A stretch of DNA of 64,000 nt from a candidate division NPL-UPA2 bacterium Unc8 (GTDB lineage: Bacteria > NPL-UPA2), in assembly GCA_003574845.1 (NCBI GenBank), contig NDHY01000002.1, positions 101,075 through 165,074 of the forward strand, in the 5' to 3' direction. Under the pieces are notes generated by a model. That model saw nothing but the letters and a program-made list of their open reading frames with translations. It was not told where the DNA came from and did not search any database. The position numbers and the translations under genes are program-made. Shown piece after piece: positions 1-9,665 of the stretch (within the stretch, counting starts at the first letter, position 1; every line of letters starts with the position of its first letter).

Positions 1-1686
1 TCGGACTCCTCTCCCAAATAACTGAATAATCTGAGGCCCCTGACCTCTACCAATATTCAAAAGTCCCATAGAAGAGACCCGCCATGTATCCCAGCCTTCA
101 ATAAATTTCTTTGAGCCAATAAGAACACTTATTTTGGAACTCTCTTTTTTTATTACATCAAAAAGGGAATCTGATACAGCATCCTGAGCTACAGATATTC
201 CTTTTTTCTCTAATTGCTTTTTAAAACCTGATACATCACCGATATTTATCACTCCAAAATATTCATTTTCTCCAATCTTTAACCCCAACTCTCCCTCAGC
301 ATTTTTTAACCCATATATACCAAAACTTCCTTTTCCTCCAAAAACTCTTTTGTATAAGTCCCCAAAATCAATGCCTCGCTTCTTTAGATACTCAAATTTG
401 CCAGAAAATACATCTTTATCATCTTCATCTTTCAGTTTTGTATTGCCATCCAAAATATTTTTTACCCACTTCTTAACCCAGTCTTCATTCTGGATTACTC
501 TTTTTATAAACCCCACAATCTGAATAACATCGGATTCCTCTTCTTTTCCAGTAACCGTTGTCCCAACAAAAATCCAGAGAGGTTTTTCAAGGTTATGTTC
601 TAATGCTTTCTTTTTGTTCTCTTCAAAGGTGAGAGTCTGCTCATAAAAAGATAGGAGATTTGCTACAAACATTATTTCCGAAAATTCCTGCTCACTGATT
701 CTTGCCTGCTTTACATTTAAAACAGAGAAGTCCTTGCCATATCCGTCTAAATAGAAGTATTTATAGGAATAATCAAACAGAATTGATTTGGCATATTCTT
801 CAAGTGTCTCTTTATTTCTTTCGCTTAAAATCTGCCCAAATGTTGCACTGTATTCAAATACAAAACCGTTTTTCGCAAGTTTATTTCTAAGTCTTGCCCA
901 TTTTTGTTCTTCTGACCTCTTGCCTTTATGACCTTCATCCACAAAAACAAGATTTCTTCCCTCAAACACATCAACTGATAGAGTAACCCCCCCACCCTTT
1001 TTCTCTTCCACAAATTTTGTCATCTCTATTACCAAAACTTCACGCTCGTTAGTTATTGTTCCAAGACCGCTCAAACTACCTGTATAAAGCCTGCAAGGAA
1101 TTCCACTTTTTTGCAATTCCTCAAAGTGCTGTCTTGAAAGTCCTTCATTGGGAGTAATTAAAATAATATTGTCAGGAGAGAATAAATTGTAATGGAAGAA
1201 TTGATAGTAGCTTATATGGGTAATCAGTGTCTTCCCGGAGCCCGTTGCCATCCAGAAGGCAAGTTTTCTTAAATCATTTTCGGTAAATGAATCTATAAGT
1301 TTAATGTTTTCTTCTTGCTTGTAGTTTTTCAAGAACTCATTCAGCTCATACAAAAACTCAAATTTTCTATTCTTCAGGTTATCAAGGGCAATCTCTACGG
1401 AAAGCACAGCCAGATACTGGAAATACTTTAGAGTTACAGGCTCACGCTTGTAGTTTATTTTCTTTACATAGGATTGAATATTTTCATCGTATCTGAGGAG
1501 TGTGTCTTCTGGAAGTCTAAGCTTCTCAAAAGATGACCGCAGGACATTTACAAAATAACTTCTCCCATCGCTATTATCAACGCCAACTCGTGCATCTTTT
1601 AATTTCTCCTGCAAATCTCTGAAATCACTCACTCCAAAGAGAGAAAGTAAATATTTGTTTAGCACAAGGTATTTTTCTATATTCAT
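1..1686 (-). CDS. Type III restriction enzyme Res-like DEAD/DEAH helicase subunit (C-terminus beyond window edge)
   Basis: Open minus frame from ATG at 1686 to the edge: MNIEKYLVLNKYLLSLFG... with motif I FWMATGSGKT, VFVDEGHKG, EYSAT and FGRGVR motifs; directly downstream of the mod gene. Confidence 0.85.
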   Translation of the reverse strand, partial: MNIEKYLVLNKYLLSLFGVSDFRDLQEKLKDARVGVDNSDGRSYFVNVLRSSFEKLRLPEDTLLRYDENIQSYVKKINYKREPVTLKYFQYLAVLSVEIALDNLKNRKFEFLYELNEFLKNYKQEENIKLIDSFTENDLRKLAFWMATGSGKTLITHISYYQFFHYNLFSPDNIILITPNEGLSRQHFEELQKSGIPCRLYTGSLSGLGTITNEREVLVIEMTKFVEEKKGGGVTLSVDVFEGRNLVFVDEGHKGKRSEEQKWARLRNKLAKNGFVFEYSATFGQILSERNKETLEEYAKSILFDYSYKYFYLDGYGKDFSVLNVKQARISEQEFSEIMFVANLLSFYEQTLTFEENKKKALEHNLEKPLWIFVGTTVTGKEEESDVIQIVGFIKRVIQNEDWVKKWVKNILDGNTKLKDEDDKDVFSGKFEYLKKRGIDFGDLYKRVFGGKGSFGIYGLKNAEGELGLKIGENEYFGVINIGDVSGFKKQLEKKGISVAQDAVSDSLFDVIKKESSKISVLIGSKKFIEGWDTWRVSSMGLLNIGRGQGPQIIQLFGRGVR

Positions 1687-1688
1687 GG

Positions 1689-4600
1689 TTATCCCATTAA
1701 ATTTTTAAATTCCGGCTCAACATAACGAATTTCTGCTGTGTGCTTGCCGAGTTTCGGAGTCAAGACACTTTGCCCATTTATATAGACAATATGTGGCGCC
1801 CAGGGTTCAAGTTCCTGAATAATAAACTCTTTATCCTTCTTGAAATCATCTTCATTCCAATTATCATTGTATTCTCTCCAGGCAATAGCTATCTCTTTTC
1901 CCTCTTTTTCACCAAGAATAAATAAATATTTTCTCTTAGATCCCTCTCCCCTTGCGGGAGAGGGTAAGGGTGAGGGGGTCTCTCTTGCCTTTATCTTTTT
2001 AACCTTCAATCCCAGAAGATAATTAAATGTCTCCGGTACATCCACAATCATCTCCTGCGGTTCACCAACTTCTTCAAGATTGACTTTAAGTTTGTAAGAG
2101 AAGGGATTTTTAAGTTTTTCAATGTTTAAGAGGCTGGGATTTCCCCTGCCTGTGCCGTGCCCGCCACGGCAGACAGGTCTTGTTTCGCAATCCAAAAAGT
2201 ATTTCAAAAGATAATCATCACCAAATTTCAATTCCGCCTGTCTGTTTGAGGTAAGTTCAATGTTGTCTAAAGTGTCTTCGTATTGTTCTAAAATTTGGTA
2301 TTTGAAGAATTGACTGATGCCGTCTGTATCTTGTGGTGTGCCTTCTTTCCAGTTGAAAGAGTAACAAACTTTCTTGAGTCTTGGAATGATAACTGTATCA
2401 AAATAATCTGCCATTTCCACAAGAATATATTTTCTCTTACCACCATCTTCTTTATTAAGTTTCATAACGGCGTCGGCAGTGGTGCCTGAGCCAGCAAAAT
2501 AATCAAGAATAAAGGATTCATTGGATGCACCTATTTTTATTACATGTTTTATTAGTGAAACAGGTTTTGGATAAGATGTAAAAACAGCATCTCCAAAAAA
2601 ATTTTCTATTTCTTTCGTTCCAATCTCATTTGTAAAATCTAACAATAAAGTTCTATATGGGTTTTCTCTTTTTGTCGGGTTTAACTCATTGTCAACGAAT
2701 TGATATTGTTTAAAATATACAGTCCACCTTTTATTTTGTTTTTTAAATACTATTAAATGATTTTTGATTCCCCATTCTACTTTTTCTTTAGACCATCTCC
2801 ATGTCCATCTTTTATCAAGAGGGTCTCCACCTGGCCATATTTCAATATCTTCCTGTAAATCATATTCTATGATTTTACTTCTGATCATTAAGTCAATTTT
2901 AGAACCCTTTTTCAACTCAATTGAATAGTCAAGACTTTCTGAATAGTGGATGCTCCCTCTATCTAACTTGTTTAACTTAAATTTCCCTCGCTGGGTAATA
3001 AACTCATCTTGAAATGGGTAATCTTCTAATTCAGCCAACTGTTTATTTATAGATGCTTTTTCAAAATTTTTAGCCAAACATAAAACATAATCATGCTCAG
3101 TAGCGATGAACTTTACATCCATTCTGGGAGCAACTCCACTTTTCCTTATAAAACATGAAATAAAGTATAATGAATTCCAAATAGACATTTTTTTAAACTC
3201 TTCAATTTCATTATCATCAATACTCACAAAAATCACTCCATCTTCCCTCATTAATTTCCTTGCTAACTGCAACCTATTCTCCATCATACTAAGCCAGCTG
3301 GAATGCTGATACCTATCTCTATACAAAAACTCATCGTTCCCTGTGTTATATGGCGGATCAATATAAATACACTTGACTTTCTCTTTATACTTCTCTAAAA
3401 GCAAGTTCAATGCCTGAAAGTTTTCGCTTTTAATAAGTATGCCATCCAAAAGGTCGTCGAGAGGGATTGCTTCGTCGCTACCGCTCCTCGCAATGACAGG
3501 AGAGGAGGTAAGTTTCTCGAGGAGTTTTTCTTTGAATTCCTGGCTGAAGTATTTTGTATCAATCGGTAAATGAAGGTTTTTTAGAGATTGCTTCGTCACT
3601 TCGTTCCTCGCAATGACGAATCCTAATTCTTTCCATTCTTTTAGTTGCTCTTTGCTCTTTAAAATCTCATCATAAAACTCTTCCGGTATTCGGTCTGTGG
3701 TTATTACATACTCGGTCTTTAATACAAACTTCTTTTTCTCCCATAACCTCTTCTGGAAGTCCTCGATCTGGGAGAGAAAATCAATGAGAGACTCTCCGAT
3801 CTCCCGCACCACCTTGGCACGGGTGATGTGTTTATCTAAAAATCTTTCCTTTTCCAGTGTCTCGAGAGATAAAACCTCGGCTTTGATAAAGTAGTCCAAT
3901 TGTTCGGCGAGGAATTTCTTAAGGTTTTTATGGATGAAATAATCCTTTGTGTTTTTGGCTGTGAATCTTGAAATCTGATAAAGAAGAAGGGGTCTTTCAT
4001 TTTTATATTCCTTGCTCAAAAATGATTTTAATTCAATACCCTCAATTTTCTTTAGAACTTCATCATAAATCTTCTGGTTAATTTTCTCCTGCTTTGAAGT
4101 GTTGCTACCGCCTTCCACGCCGTAACTTTTTACCTCTTCCTCGGTGAGTTCTCTATACTGAAAGCGGATGATTAAGTTCTTATTATCCCCCTCACCCTTA
4201 CCCTCTCCCACAAGGGGAGAGAGAATTATTTCTACCGGATTTTCATCATCCAGAATAAAAAATCTTGCCTTTGTAGCTTTCTTTGCCCCTAATTCTTCTC
4301 TAACTGAAACGATACGGAAAATAACTTTATACTCATTGGCTTCAAATGTGTAATCCCGAAAAAGAAGACCAGTTTTTGTGTAATACTGCTCATTATTTGC
4401 CCAATAAAGTTTTACTTCTTCGCCGTTATAAGGAATGGCATATTTATGCCCTTTTATGGAGTAGCGGTAATGGGGAGCAAAATCGCCTTCTTCGTAGTAT
4501 CGAGAGAAGAAATTATAGAGGTCGTTGAAAACCTGTAATTTGATTTCGTCAATAGCTTGCGCCTCATCTCTTTGTGCTTTTACTGAAAGAAAATCTCTGC

Positions 4601-4898
4601 CAAGAGGTGTATCCTTGAACTCTTCTTTAAGCTCTCCGGTAGGGGTAAAAGACTTTGTTCCTAAAGCTTGAACGACCTTCTCTTTTGCCTCTTCAAATCT
4701 CCGATTTATGTCGGTTAGTCTTTCACCTTTATGTTTAGCAAAGGCAGATTCAACCTTATTTTTAAGATCTTCTTGAATAAATTTCTCAACCCTATCTCGT
4801 TTGTAGTTCAGAACACGATAAATCCCGAAATCCAAATCGGAAGCTTCAAACTGAAAAAGCCTTTTAAGTAAATTCTGAAATTTTTGAATGGTATCCAT
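1689..4898 (-). CDS. Type III restriction-modification DNA adenine methyltransferase (Mod), 1069 aa
   Basis: DPPYNTGNDEFLYRD motif and DYFAGSGTTADAV SAM-binding motif; adjacent Res. Confidence 0.9.
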   Translation of the reverse strand: MDTIQKFQNLLKRLFQFEASDLDFGIYRVLNYKRDRVEKFIQEDLKNKVESAFAKHKGERLTDINRRFEEAKEKVVQALGTKSFTPTGELKEEFKDTPLGRDFLSVKAQRDEAQAIDEIKLQVFNDLYNFFSRYYEEGDFAPHYRYSIKGHKYAIPYNGEEVKLYWANNEQYYTKTGLLFRDYTFEANEYKVIFRIVSVREELGAKKATKARFFILDDENPVEIILSPLVGEGKGEGDNKNLIIRFQYRELTEEEVKSYGVEGGSNTSKQEKINQKIYDEVLKKIEGIELKSFLSKEYKNERPLLLYQISRFTAKNTKDYFIHKNLKKFLAEQLDYFIKAEVLSLETLEKERFLDKHITRAKVVREIGESLIDFLSQIEDFQKRLWEKKKFVLKTEYVITTDRIPEEFYDEILKSKEQLKEWKELGFVIARNEVTKQSLKNLHLPIDTKYFSQEFKEKLLEKLTSSPVIARSGSDEAIPLDDLLDGILIKSENFQALNLLLEKYKEKVKCIYIDPPYNTGNDEFLYRDRYQHSSWLSMMENRLQLARKLMREDGVIFVSIDDNEIEEFKKMSIWNSLYFISCFIRKSGVAPRMDVKFIATEHDYVLCLAKNFEKASINKQLAELEDYPFQDEFITQRGKFKLNKLDRGSIHYSESLDYSIELKKGSKIDLMIRSKIIEYDLQEDIEIWPGGDPLDKRWTWRWSKEKVEWGIKNHLIVFKKQNKRWTVYFKQYQFVDNELNPTKRENPYRTLLLDFTNEIGTKEIENFFGDAVFTSYPKPVSLIKHVIKIGASNESFILDYFAGSGTTADAVMKLNKEDGGKRKYILVEMADYFDTVIIPRLKKVCYSFNWKEGTPQDTDGISQFFKYQILEQYEDTLDNIELTSNRQAELKFGDDYLLKYFLDCETRPVCRGGHGTGRGNPSLLNIEKLKNPFSYKLKVNLEEVGEPQEMIVDVPETFNYLLGLKVKKIKARETPSPLPSPARGEGSKRKYLFILGEKEGKEIAIAWREYNDNWNEDDFKKDKEFIIQELEPWAPHIVYINGQSVLTPKLGKHTAEIRYVEPEFKNLMG
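1941..1980. repeat. Palindromic repeat (CCCTCTCCCCTTGCGGGAGAGGGTAAGGGTGAGGGGG family) in mod CDS
   Basis: Encodes TPSPLPSPARGEG. Confidence 0.85.
2148..2179. repeat. Palindromic repeat (CCTGTCTGCCGTGGCGGGCACGGCACAGGCAGG family) in mod CDS
   Basis: Encodes RPVCRGGHGTGRGNPS. Confidence 0.75.
3463..3500. repeat. Repeat (GGGATTGCTTCGTCGCTACCGCTCCTCGCAATGACAGG family) in mod CDS
   Basis: Encodes PVIARSGSDEAIP. Confidence 0.85.
3583..3619. repeat. Second copy of the ATTGCTTCGTC...CTCGCAATGAC family in mod CDS
   Basis: Encodes FVIARNEVTKQSL. Confidence 0.85.
4187..4224. repeat. Same family as 1941-1980, opposite orientation, in mod CDS
   Basis: Encodes LSPLVGEGKGEGD. Confidence 0.85.
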
Positions 4899-4949
4899 AG
4901 TTACCTCACTTATTTACTTTTTTATCTTTCCTCCCTGCAGAATTGTTCT

Positions 4950-5057
4950 TCATTTCTCCTCCCATACTAAACCATACTTCTTGCGCTTCTTTAATCGCTT
5001 GATTTCTTTAATCAAATCTTCTTTTCTCCAGTTTTGATAATCTCTATTTTTAGGCAT
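4950..5057 (-). CDS. Small ORF MPKNRDYQNWRKEDLIKEIKRLKKRKKYGLVWEEK*, possible truncated fragment of an RM-associated protein
   Basis: ATG at 5057 to TGA at 4950, 35 aa, strongly charged helical; just upstream of mod. Confidence 0.45.
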   Translation of the reverse strand: MPKNRDYQNWRKEDLIKEIKRLKKRKKYGLVWEEK

Positions 5058-5454
5058 AAATAATATTTCTGATTTTGGTTAATACGTTCTTTACAAATTC
5101 TGTAAACTCACCGCACTCTTTTTCTGTAACCTCAACTCCACCTGCATAGAAATCAAGATTTCTCTTTGAACGCATAATATTTCCCATTGTCATAATAGAA
5201 TCGTCTTTAAGAATCTGAGCGATTTTCTCGATTATTTTAAAATGGTGGCCGGGAACGCTTTTTATTTTTACTTGATAAAAACTTAGTAAGGCAATACCCG
5301 CCTTAATGAAGTCGGTATAAACATAATTGAATTTTACCTCTAAGAATTTGTCTTCCTCAGCAATGTTTAGATCTTTCAGCGCATTTTTAAAATTGTTGTT
5401 GATCTGTTCTTTGGTAAATTCGAGTTTGCTAAAATACCTTTCGTCAAACTTCAT
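5050..5454 (-). CDS. HEPN-domain-like protein (putative toxin of HEPN/MNT pair)
   Basis: Small helical protein overlapping the upstream nucleotidyltransferase gene by 4 nt; partner context. Confidence 0.55.
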   Translation of the reverse strand: MKFDERYFSKLEFTKEQINNNFKNALKDLNIAEEDKFLEVKFNYVYTDFIKAGIALLSFYQVKIKSVPGHHFKIIEKIAQILKDDSIMTMGNIMRSKRNLDFYAGGVEVTEKECGEFTEFVKNVLTKIRNIIYA

Positions 5455-5999
5455 AAGTTTATTCTAATGTGTTTATTTTTTAAAATCCCTGTTATGAATG
5501 GATCCTTATTTTTAATTTTTCTCTTGAATTCCTTTTCACCAATATCAACGACATTTATTTCTCTATTAATTTCCTTCTGTAGTTTATTAAGTTTTTTCTG
5601 AAGTGAAATAATACTATGGCCACCTACAACTATTAAATCAATATCACTGTGAGTATCCATTTTATTTTTAGCATATGAGCCGTAAATATAAACCTCTCTT
5701 ATTGCCTTAACATCCTTTAGGGCGTTCCTTATACCCTCCTCAAATCCAATTGTTTTGATGACTATTCTTCTATACTCGTTGTATAGAGGATAATCTCTAT
5801 TTATAGGATAGAGTTTAAGATTTCCTCTAACCTGACTTTTTAGAATTCCTTCTCTCTCTAATTCCTTTATTTTCTTAACGAGGTTTCTCTTATCAAGGGC
5901 AAGATTTCTCGATAATTCGTTTATATAGAGACTCTCTTTCGGATTAAGAAAGAAATAATTTAACAGTTTCCTTGTTATCTCAGATTTCAAAGAAATCAT
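5451..5999 (-). CDS. Winged-HTH + minimal nucleotidyltransferase domain protein (MNT)
   Basis: N-terminal wHTH-like segment plus IYGSYAKNKMDTHSDIDLIVVG (GS-x-DxD nucleotidyltransferase motif). Confidence 0.8.
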   Translation of the reverse strand: MISLKSEITRKLLNYFFLNPKESLYINELSRNLALDKRNLVKKIKELEREGILKSQVRGNLKLYPINRDYPLYNEYRRIVIKTIGFEEGIRNALKDVKAIREVYIYGSYAKNKMDTHSDIDLIVVGGHSIISLQKKLNKLQKEINREINVVDIGEKEFKRKIKNKDPFITGILKNKHIRINL

Positions 6000-6011
6000 C
6001 GGTTCTCCTTA

Positions 6012-6041
6012 TATTACACCGATAAGTGTAATGTATTACAC
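6012..6041. promoter_or_regulatory. Inverted-repeat operator candidate upstream of the wHTH-MNT gene
   Basis: ATTACAC-cgataa-GTGTAAT perfect 7-bp inverted repeat (6012-6031) followed by a third half-site ATTACAC; 12 nt upstream of the start codon. Confidence 0.6.
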
Positions 6042-6058
6042 CGCTTCTATCAATGAAA

Positions 6059-6769
6059 TTATGAGGAATCCAGTGGTCGTATCAATCTTCTCTCCTTAAA
6101 ACTAAAGAAAGCATTTTTAGCTACAATAATGTGGTCAAATACCTCTATGTCCAAAATCTTGCCGGATTCTATTAATCTTTTGGTAATTTCTAAATCGTCT
6201 TCCGATGGTTCGGGATCGCCTGAAGGGTGATTATGGATAACTATAATTTGAACGGCATTGCGGGAGATAGCTTCTTTGAAAACCTCCCGAGGATGAACAA
6301 GATTAGCGGTAAGGGTCCCAACAGAAATTATACTTTCTTTGGCAATTCTGTTGCGGGAATCCAGGGGGAAAATTAAAAAATATTCCTTCTTTTTATCTTT
6401 CAGAATGGGTTGAGCAAATTCTGCTACATCTTTTGGGGAAGAAATAACAGTATCCCCTGATATTTCTTTGTCTTGGGTTTCTAATCGTTTTAATATCTCA
6501 AAACAGGCCTTAATTTGAGCTGCTTTTGCTGAACCAATTCCTTTAATTTCACAAAGCTGTTCAATAGTTGCCTCAGAAATCCCTTTAAGATTCTTAAATC
6601 TTGCTAAAAGTTCCTGGGCAATATTTACTGCCGACCTGTTTGGAGTTCCCCGGGCAATAATTAAAGTCAGAAGCTCCTGGATTGAAAGAGATTCGGAGCC
6701 TAACTTTATCAGTCGTTCCCGTGGACGCTCTGTTTTTGGCAGGTCATGGATAGTAAAAGATTTTTCCAT
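6059..6769 (-). CDS. radC: RadC family JAB/MPN domain protein
   Basis: MEKSFTIHDLPKTERPRERL..., HNHPSGDPEPSEDD motif. Confidence 0.9.
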   Translation of the reverse strand: MEKSFTIHDLPKTERPRERLIKLGSESLSIQELLTLIIARGTPNRSAVNIAQELLARFKNLKGISEATIEQLCEIKGIGSAKAAQIKACFEILKRLETQDKEISGDTVISSPKDVAEFAQPILKDKKKEYFLIFPLDSRNRIAKESIISVGTLTANLVHPREVFKEAISRNAVQIIVIHNHPSGDPEPSEDDLEITKRLIESGKILDIEVFDHIIVAKNAFFSFKERRLIRPLDSS

Positions 6770-6790
6770 AGTACGAATTAACGGGGTTAG

Positions 6791-6866
6791 GGTGAGCGAC
6801 GGGATTCGAACCCGCGGCCACCAGGACCACAACCTGGTGCTCTAACCGAGCTGAGCTACGCTCACC
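6791..6866 (-). tRNA. tRNA-His (GTG)
   Basis: Cloverleaf GGTGAGCGTAGCTCAGCTCGGTTAGAGCACCAGGTTGTGGTCCTGGTGGCCGCGGGTTCGAATCCCGTCGCTCACC; anticodon loop TTGTGGT. Confidence 0.95.
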
Positions 6867-6874
6867 ATGCAAAA

Positions 6875-7636
6875 TCAAAAGTCAAATTTTGAAGCAGTAA
6901 GATATTCTTTAAGTAACTTTATCCTTTCTGCAGTTGGAGGATGAGTAGATAGCCATCGGCGGCTTAAGCCTTTCTGCCTTTCTTCCTCCCTGAACATCTC
7001 CAGAACTCTGACTTTTGCCCAGGGGTCAAATCCAGCCCTATGGGCATATTTCACCCCCTGCCTGTCAGTCCACAGCTCCTCTTCCTGGCTATACCCCATC
7101 ATAATGATTGAAAGCGCCGTTGCCGCAAAATAAGCCATTCTACCAACTTCACCGCCAGATACCATAGCTCCAAGGAGGAAGGCTTGTCTAAGCTGGTGAG
7201 TTTGAAGCCTTTCTACTCCATGACGGGCAGTAATGTGGGCAATCTCGTGCCCAAGGATAACCGCCAGCTCATCATCATCCAACTCATCAAAGAGCCCGCT
7301 TGTCATAAAAACAGGGCCACCGGGCAGGGCAAAAGCATTCATTTCTTCCTCTTTAATTACCTGGAAACTGTAAGGAAGGGCAATGTTGCTTGATACAAAG
7401 GCGACCTTTCTGCCAATTCGTGTTAAATATTGAGACCTCTCCTCACAAATTTCAAACTCTGCCCTAACTTCCTCCGCTGCAAGTTGACCAATGGCAATTT
7501 CTTCTTCACGACTAAAGACAATCCACTGCTGCTCTCCTCTTGCCGGGTTGTAAGTGGGAGCACAACCAGCAATGAAAGCAAATGATGACAGAAACACAAG
7601 CAACCAATACTTCTGCTTATTATTATTTGACCTCAC
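6875..7636 (-). CDS. M48 family metalloprotease, lipoprotein
   Basis: Lipobox-like FIAGC; HEIAHITARHG (HExxH). Confidence 0.85.
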   Translation of the reverse strand: MRSNNNKQKYWLLVFLSSFAFIAGCAPTYNPARGEQQWIVFSREEEIAIGQLAAEEVRAEFEICEERSQYLTRIGRKVAFVSSNIALPYSFQVIKEEEMNAFALPGGPVFMTSGLFDELDDDELAVILGHEIAHITARHGVERLQTHQLRQAFLLGAMVSGGEVGRMAYFAATALSIIMMGYSQEEELWTDRQGVKYAHRAGFDPWAKVRVLEMFREEERQKGLSRRWLSTHPPTAERIKLLKEYLTASKFDF

Positions 7637-7737
7637 TTCTCAAGCTCCTTCGGTCCTTTTATATCATAAAAAAAGGTTTTTGTAATTATAATTTTTTTTG
7701 CTTAAAATTAATAGGTATCTTTTGGAGAAATAATCCT

Positions 7738-8670
7738 TTAACTCAGCAGGGAGTTAAGATGAGCAAGGACGCATTGGGGGAGATATCCTAAGTTATACCC
7801 GCCTTCTAAGACTGATATGATTCTACCTTCAGCAGAACTTTCAGCAATTTTTTTAACAATGTCGGTAAACTGGCTAAAGTCCGATGCGGTTAATCTTAGA
7901 TTATTTAGCGGGTCATCGATATGAGCATCAAATCCTGCCGAGATAAAAACTATCTCAGGGGAGAAACTTTTTACTCGTGGAATGAGAACATCGTTAAAAA
8001 TACGCAAAAAGTCCTTTGCTTCGCTTCCCCAGGAAAGGGGAAAATTCAGGGTAAACCCCTTTCCGTCTCCTTTTCCTGTCTCATCGGAATCTCCCGTTCC
8101 GGGGTAATGGGGATATTGATGGAAAGAGACAAAGAGAACTGATGGGTCACAATAAAATATGTCCTGAGTTCCATTTCCATGATGGACATCCCAATCAATG
8201 ATTAAGACCTTTTTTAATCCATATTTCTTTTGCGCATATTTAGCGGCAATAGCGATGTTGTTAAAAATGCAAAACCCCATTCCCCTATCTCCCAGGGCAT
8301 GGTGTCCAGGGGGACGCACCAGAGCAAGGGCATTCCTGACTTTTCCCTCAATAACGGCATCGGCAGCAGCAAGCACTCCGCCGGCAGCCAGCAGTGCAAT
8401 CTCAAAAGAGGAAGGTAGAACGTACGTATCAGGGTCAAGGTATCCCCCTCCCCTCTCGCAGAGTGATTTTACTCTAACAATGTAATGAGCAGAATGGACA
8501 TATTCAATTTCCTCTATTTTTGCCTGACGTGGGGCGATGCTCCTTGTTGCCTCAAGCATTCCCTCTCTCTCAAGTGTTTCCATAATTGCCAGGAGCCGCT
8601 CGGCATTCTCGGGATGACCTGCCATAGTATGCTTAAGGTAATCAGGATGATATATTATACCAGTGTTCAT
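7738..8670 (-). CDS. Histone deacetylase family protein
   Basis: RPPGHHA, DWDVHHGNGTQDIF, SAGFDAHIDDPL motifs. Confidence 0.9.
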   Translation of the reverse strand: MNTGIIYHPDYLKHTMAGHPENAERLLAIMETLEREGMLEATRSIAPRQAKIEEIEYVHSAHYIVRVKSLCERGGGYLDPDTYVLPSSFEIALLAAGGVLAAADAVIEGKVRNALALVRPPGHHALGDRGMGFCIFNNIAIAAKYAQKKYGLKKVLIIDWDVHHGNGTQDIFYCDPSVLFVSFHQYPHYPGTGDSDETGKGDGKGFTLNFPLSWGSEAKDFLRIFNDVLIPRVKSFSPEIVFISAGFDAHIDDPLNNLRLTASDFSQFTDIVKKIAESSAEGRIISVLEGGYNLGYLPQCVLAHLNSLLS

Positions 8671-9665
8671 TTTTTAATCTGTGTAATCAGACCCAGGGAA
8701 GTAGCAATGTCAAGTGCAGCCACATATTCTTCTCTGGTTGTCCTGCGAGATAGCAAAGAAAAATTAAATGCTTTGTAACAGGGATGATACTGGTCCATTA
8801 TGTTCACATAAGTGTCTTTAGAAATATCTTCTGCAATGAAACGGATAACATCAGCCGTCCCGGCAAGGTTATGAGGCAGAATTAGGTGGCGAATGAGCAG
8901 TCCCCGTTGGGCAATTCCATTTTCATCCACTTTAAGATTTCCTACCTGACGATACATTTCTTTCAATGCTTCCTTCATTATCTGCGGGTAATCAGGAGCA
9001 TTGGAATACTTCCTCCCCTCTTTCTCAACTCCATATTTGGCATCGGGCATATAGATATCAATTATCCCATCCAGAAGATAGAGAGTTTCCACTGACTCAT
9101 ACCCGCCGCAGTTATAGACGAGAGGAAGAGTAAGCCCCCTTGCGACTGCAATTCTCAGTGCTGAAATAATTTGCGATATAAGGTGAGTGGGAGTAACAAA
9201 ATTTATGTTATGGCATTTATTTTTCTGCAGAGTGAGCATTTTATCTGCCAGCTCTTCAATGGAGATTTCTCTTCCCACCCCGAGTTGGCTTATCTCACAA
9301 TTCTGGCAGAACTGACAGGAGAGATTGCAATTCGTAAAGAATATTGTCCCGGAACCAAAGTGTCCTGCAAGTGGGGGTTCCTCCCCAAAATGAGGACCAA
9401 AGCTGGAAACAACGGGAAGTTTTCCTGTCCGACAATAGCCATTTTCATCATTCAGCCTGTTAACTCTGCACTTTCGTGGACAGAGAGAACAAGATTCCAG
9501 TATTTTATAAAATTTTTCTATCCTTTTATCAAGCTCACCACTACGGTAGAGCTCTCTATAGTTCATTCCACAGTAACGCTTTTTGCCAAGTTTCGCGGCT
9601 GGTCCACCGGGCACTTTCTCTTTATCGCAATATGATAGGCAAGAAGCTGTTTCCAATATATCCAA
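8667..9665 (-). CDS. Radical SAM protein, PflA-like
   Basis: [16 protein letters not shown] CxxxCxxC motif plus N-terminal [12 protein letters not shown]. Confidence 0.85.
   Translation of the reverse strand: MDILETASCLSYCDKEKVPGGPAAKLGKKRYCGMNYRELYRSGELDKRIEKFYKILESCSLCPRKCRVNRLNDENGYCRTGKLPVVSSFGPHFGEEPPLAGHFGSGTIFFTNCNLSCQFCQNCEISQLGVGREISIEELADKMLTLQKNKCHNINFVTPTHLISQIISALRIAVARGLTLPLVYNCGGYESVETLYLLDGIIDIYMPDAKYGVEKEGRKYSNAPDYPQIMKEALKEMYRQVGNLKVDENGIAQRGLLIRHLILPHNLAGTADVIRFIAEDISKDTYVNIMDQYHPCYKAFNFSLLSRRTTREEYVAALDIATSLGLITQIKK

Noticed and set aside
6059-6832. Long RadC N-terminus MWSWWPRVRIPSLTLTPLIRT
   Set aside because: This extension is translated tRNA-His sequence; start placed at 6769.
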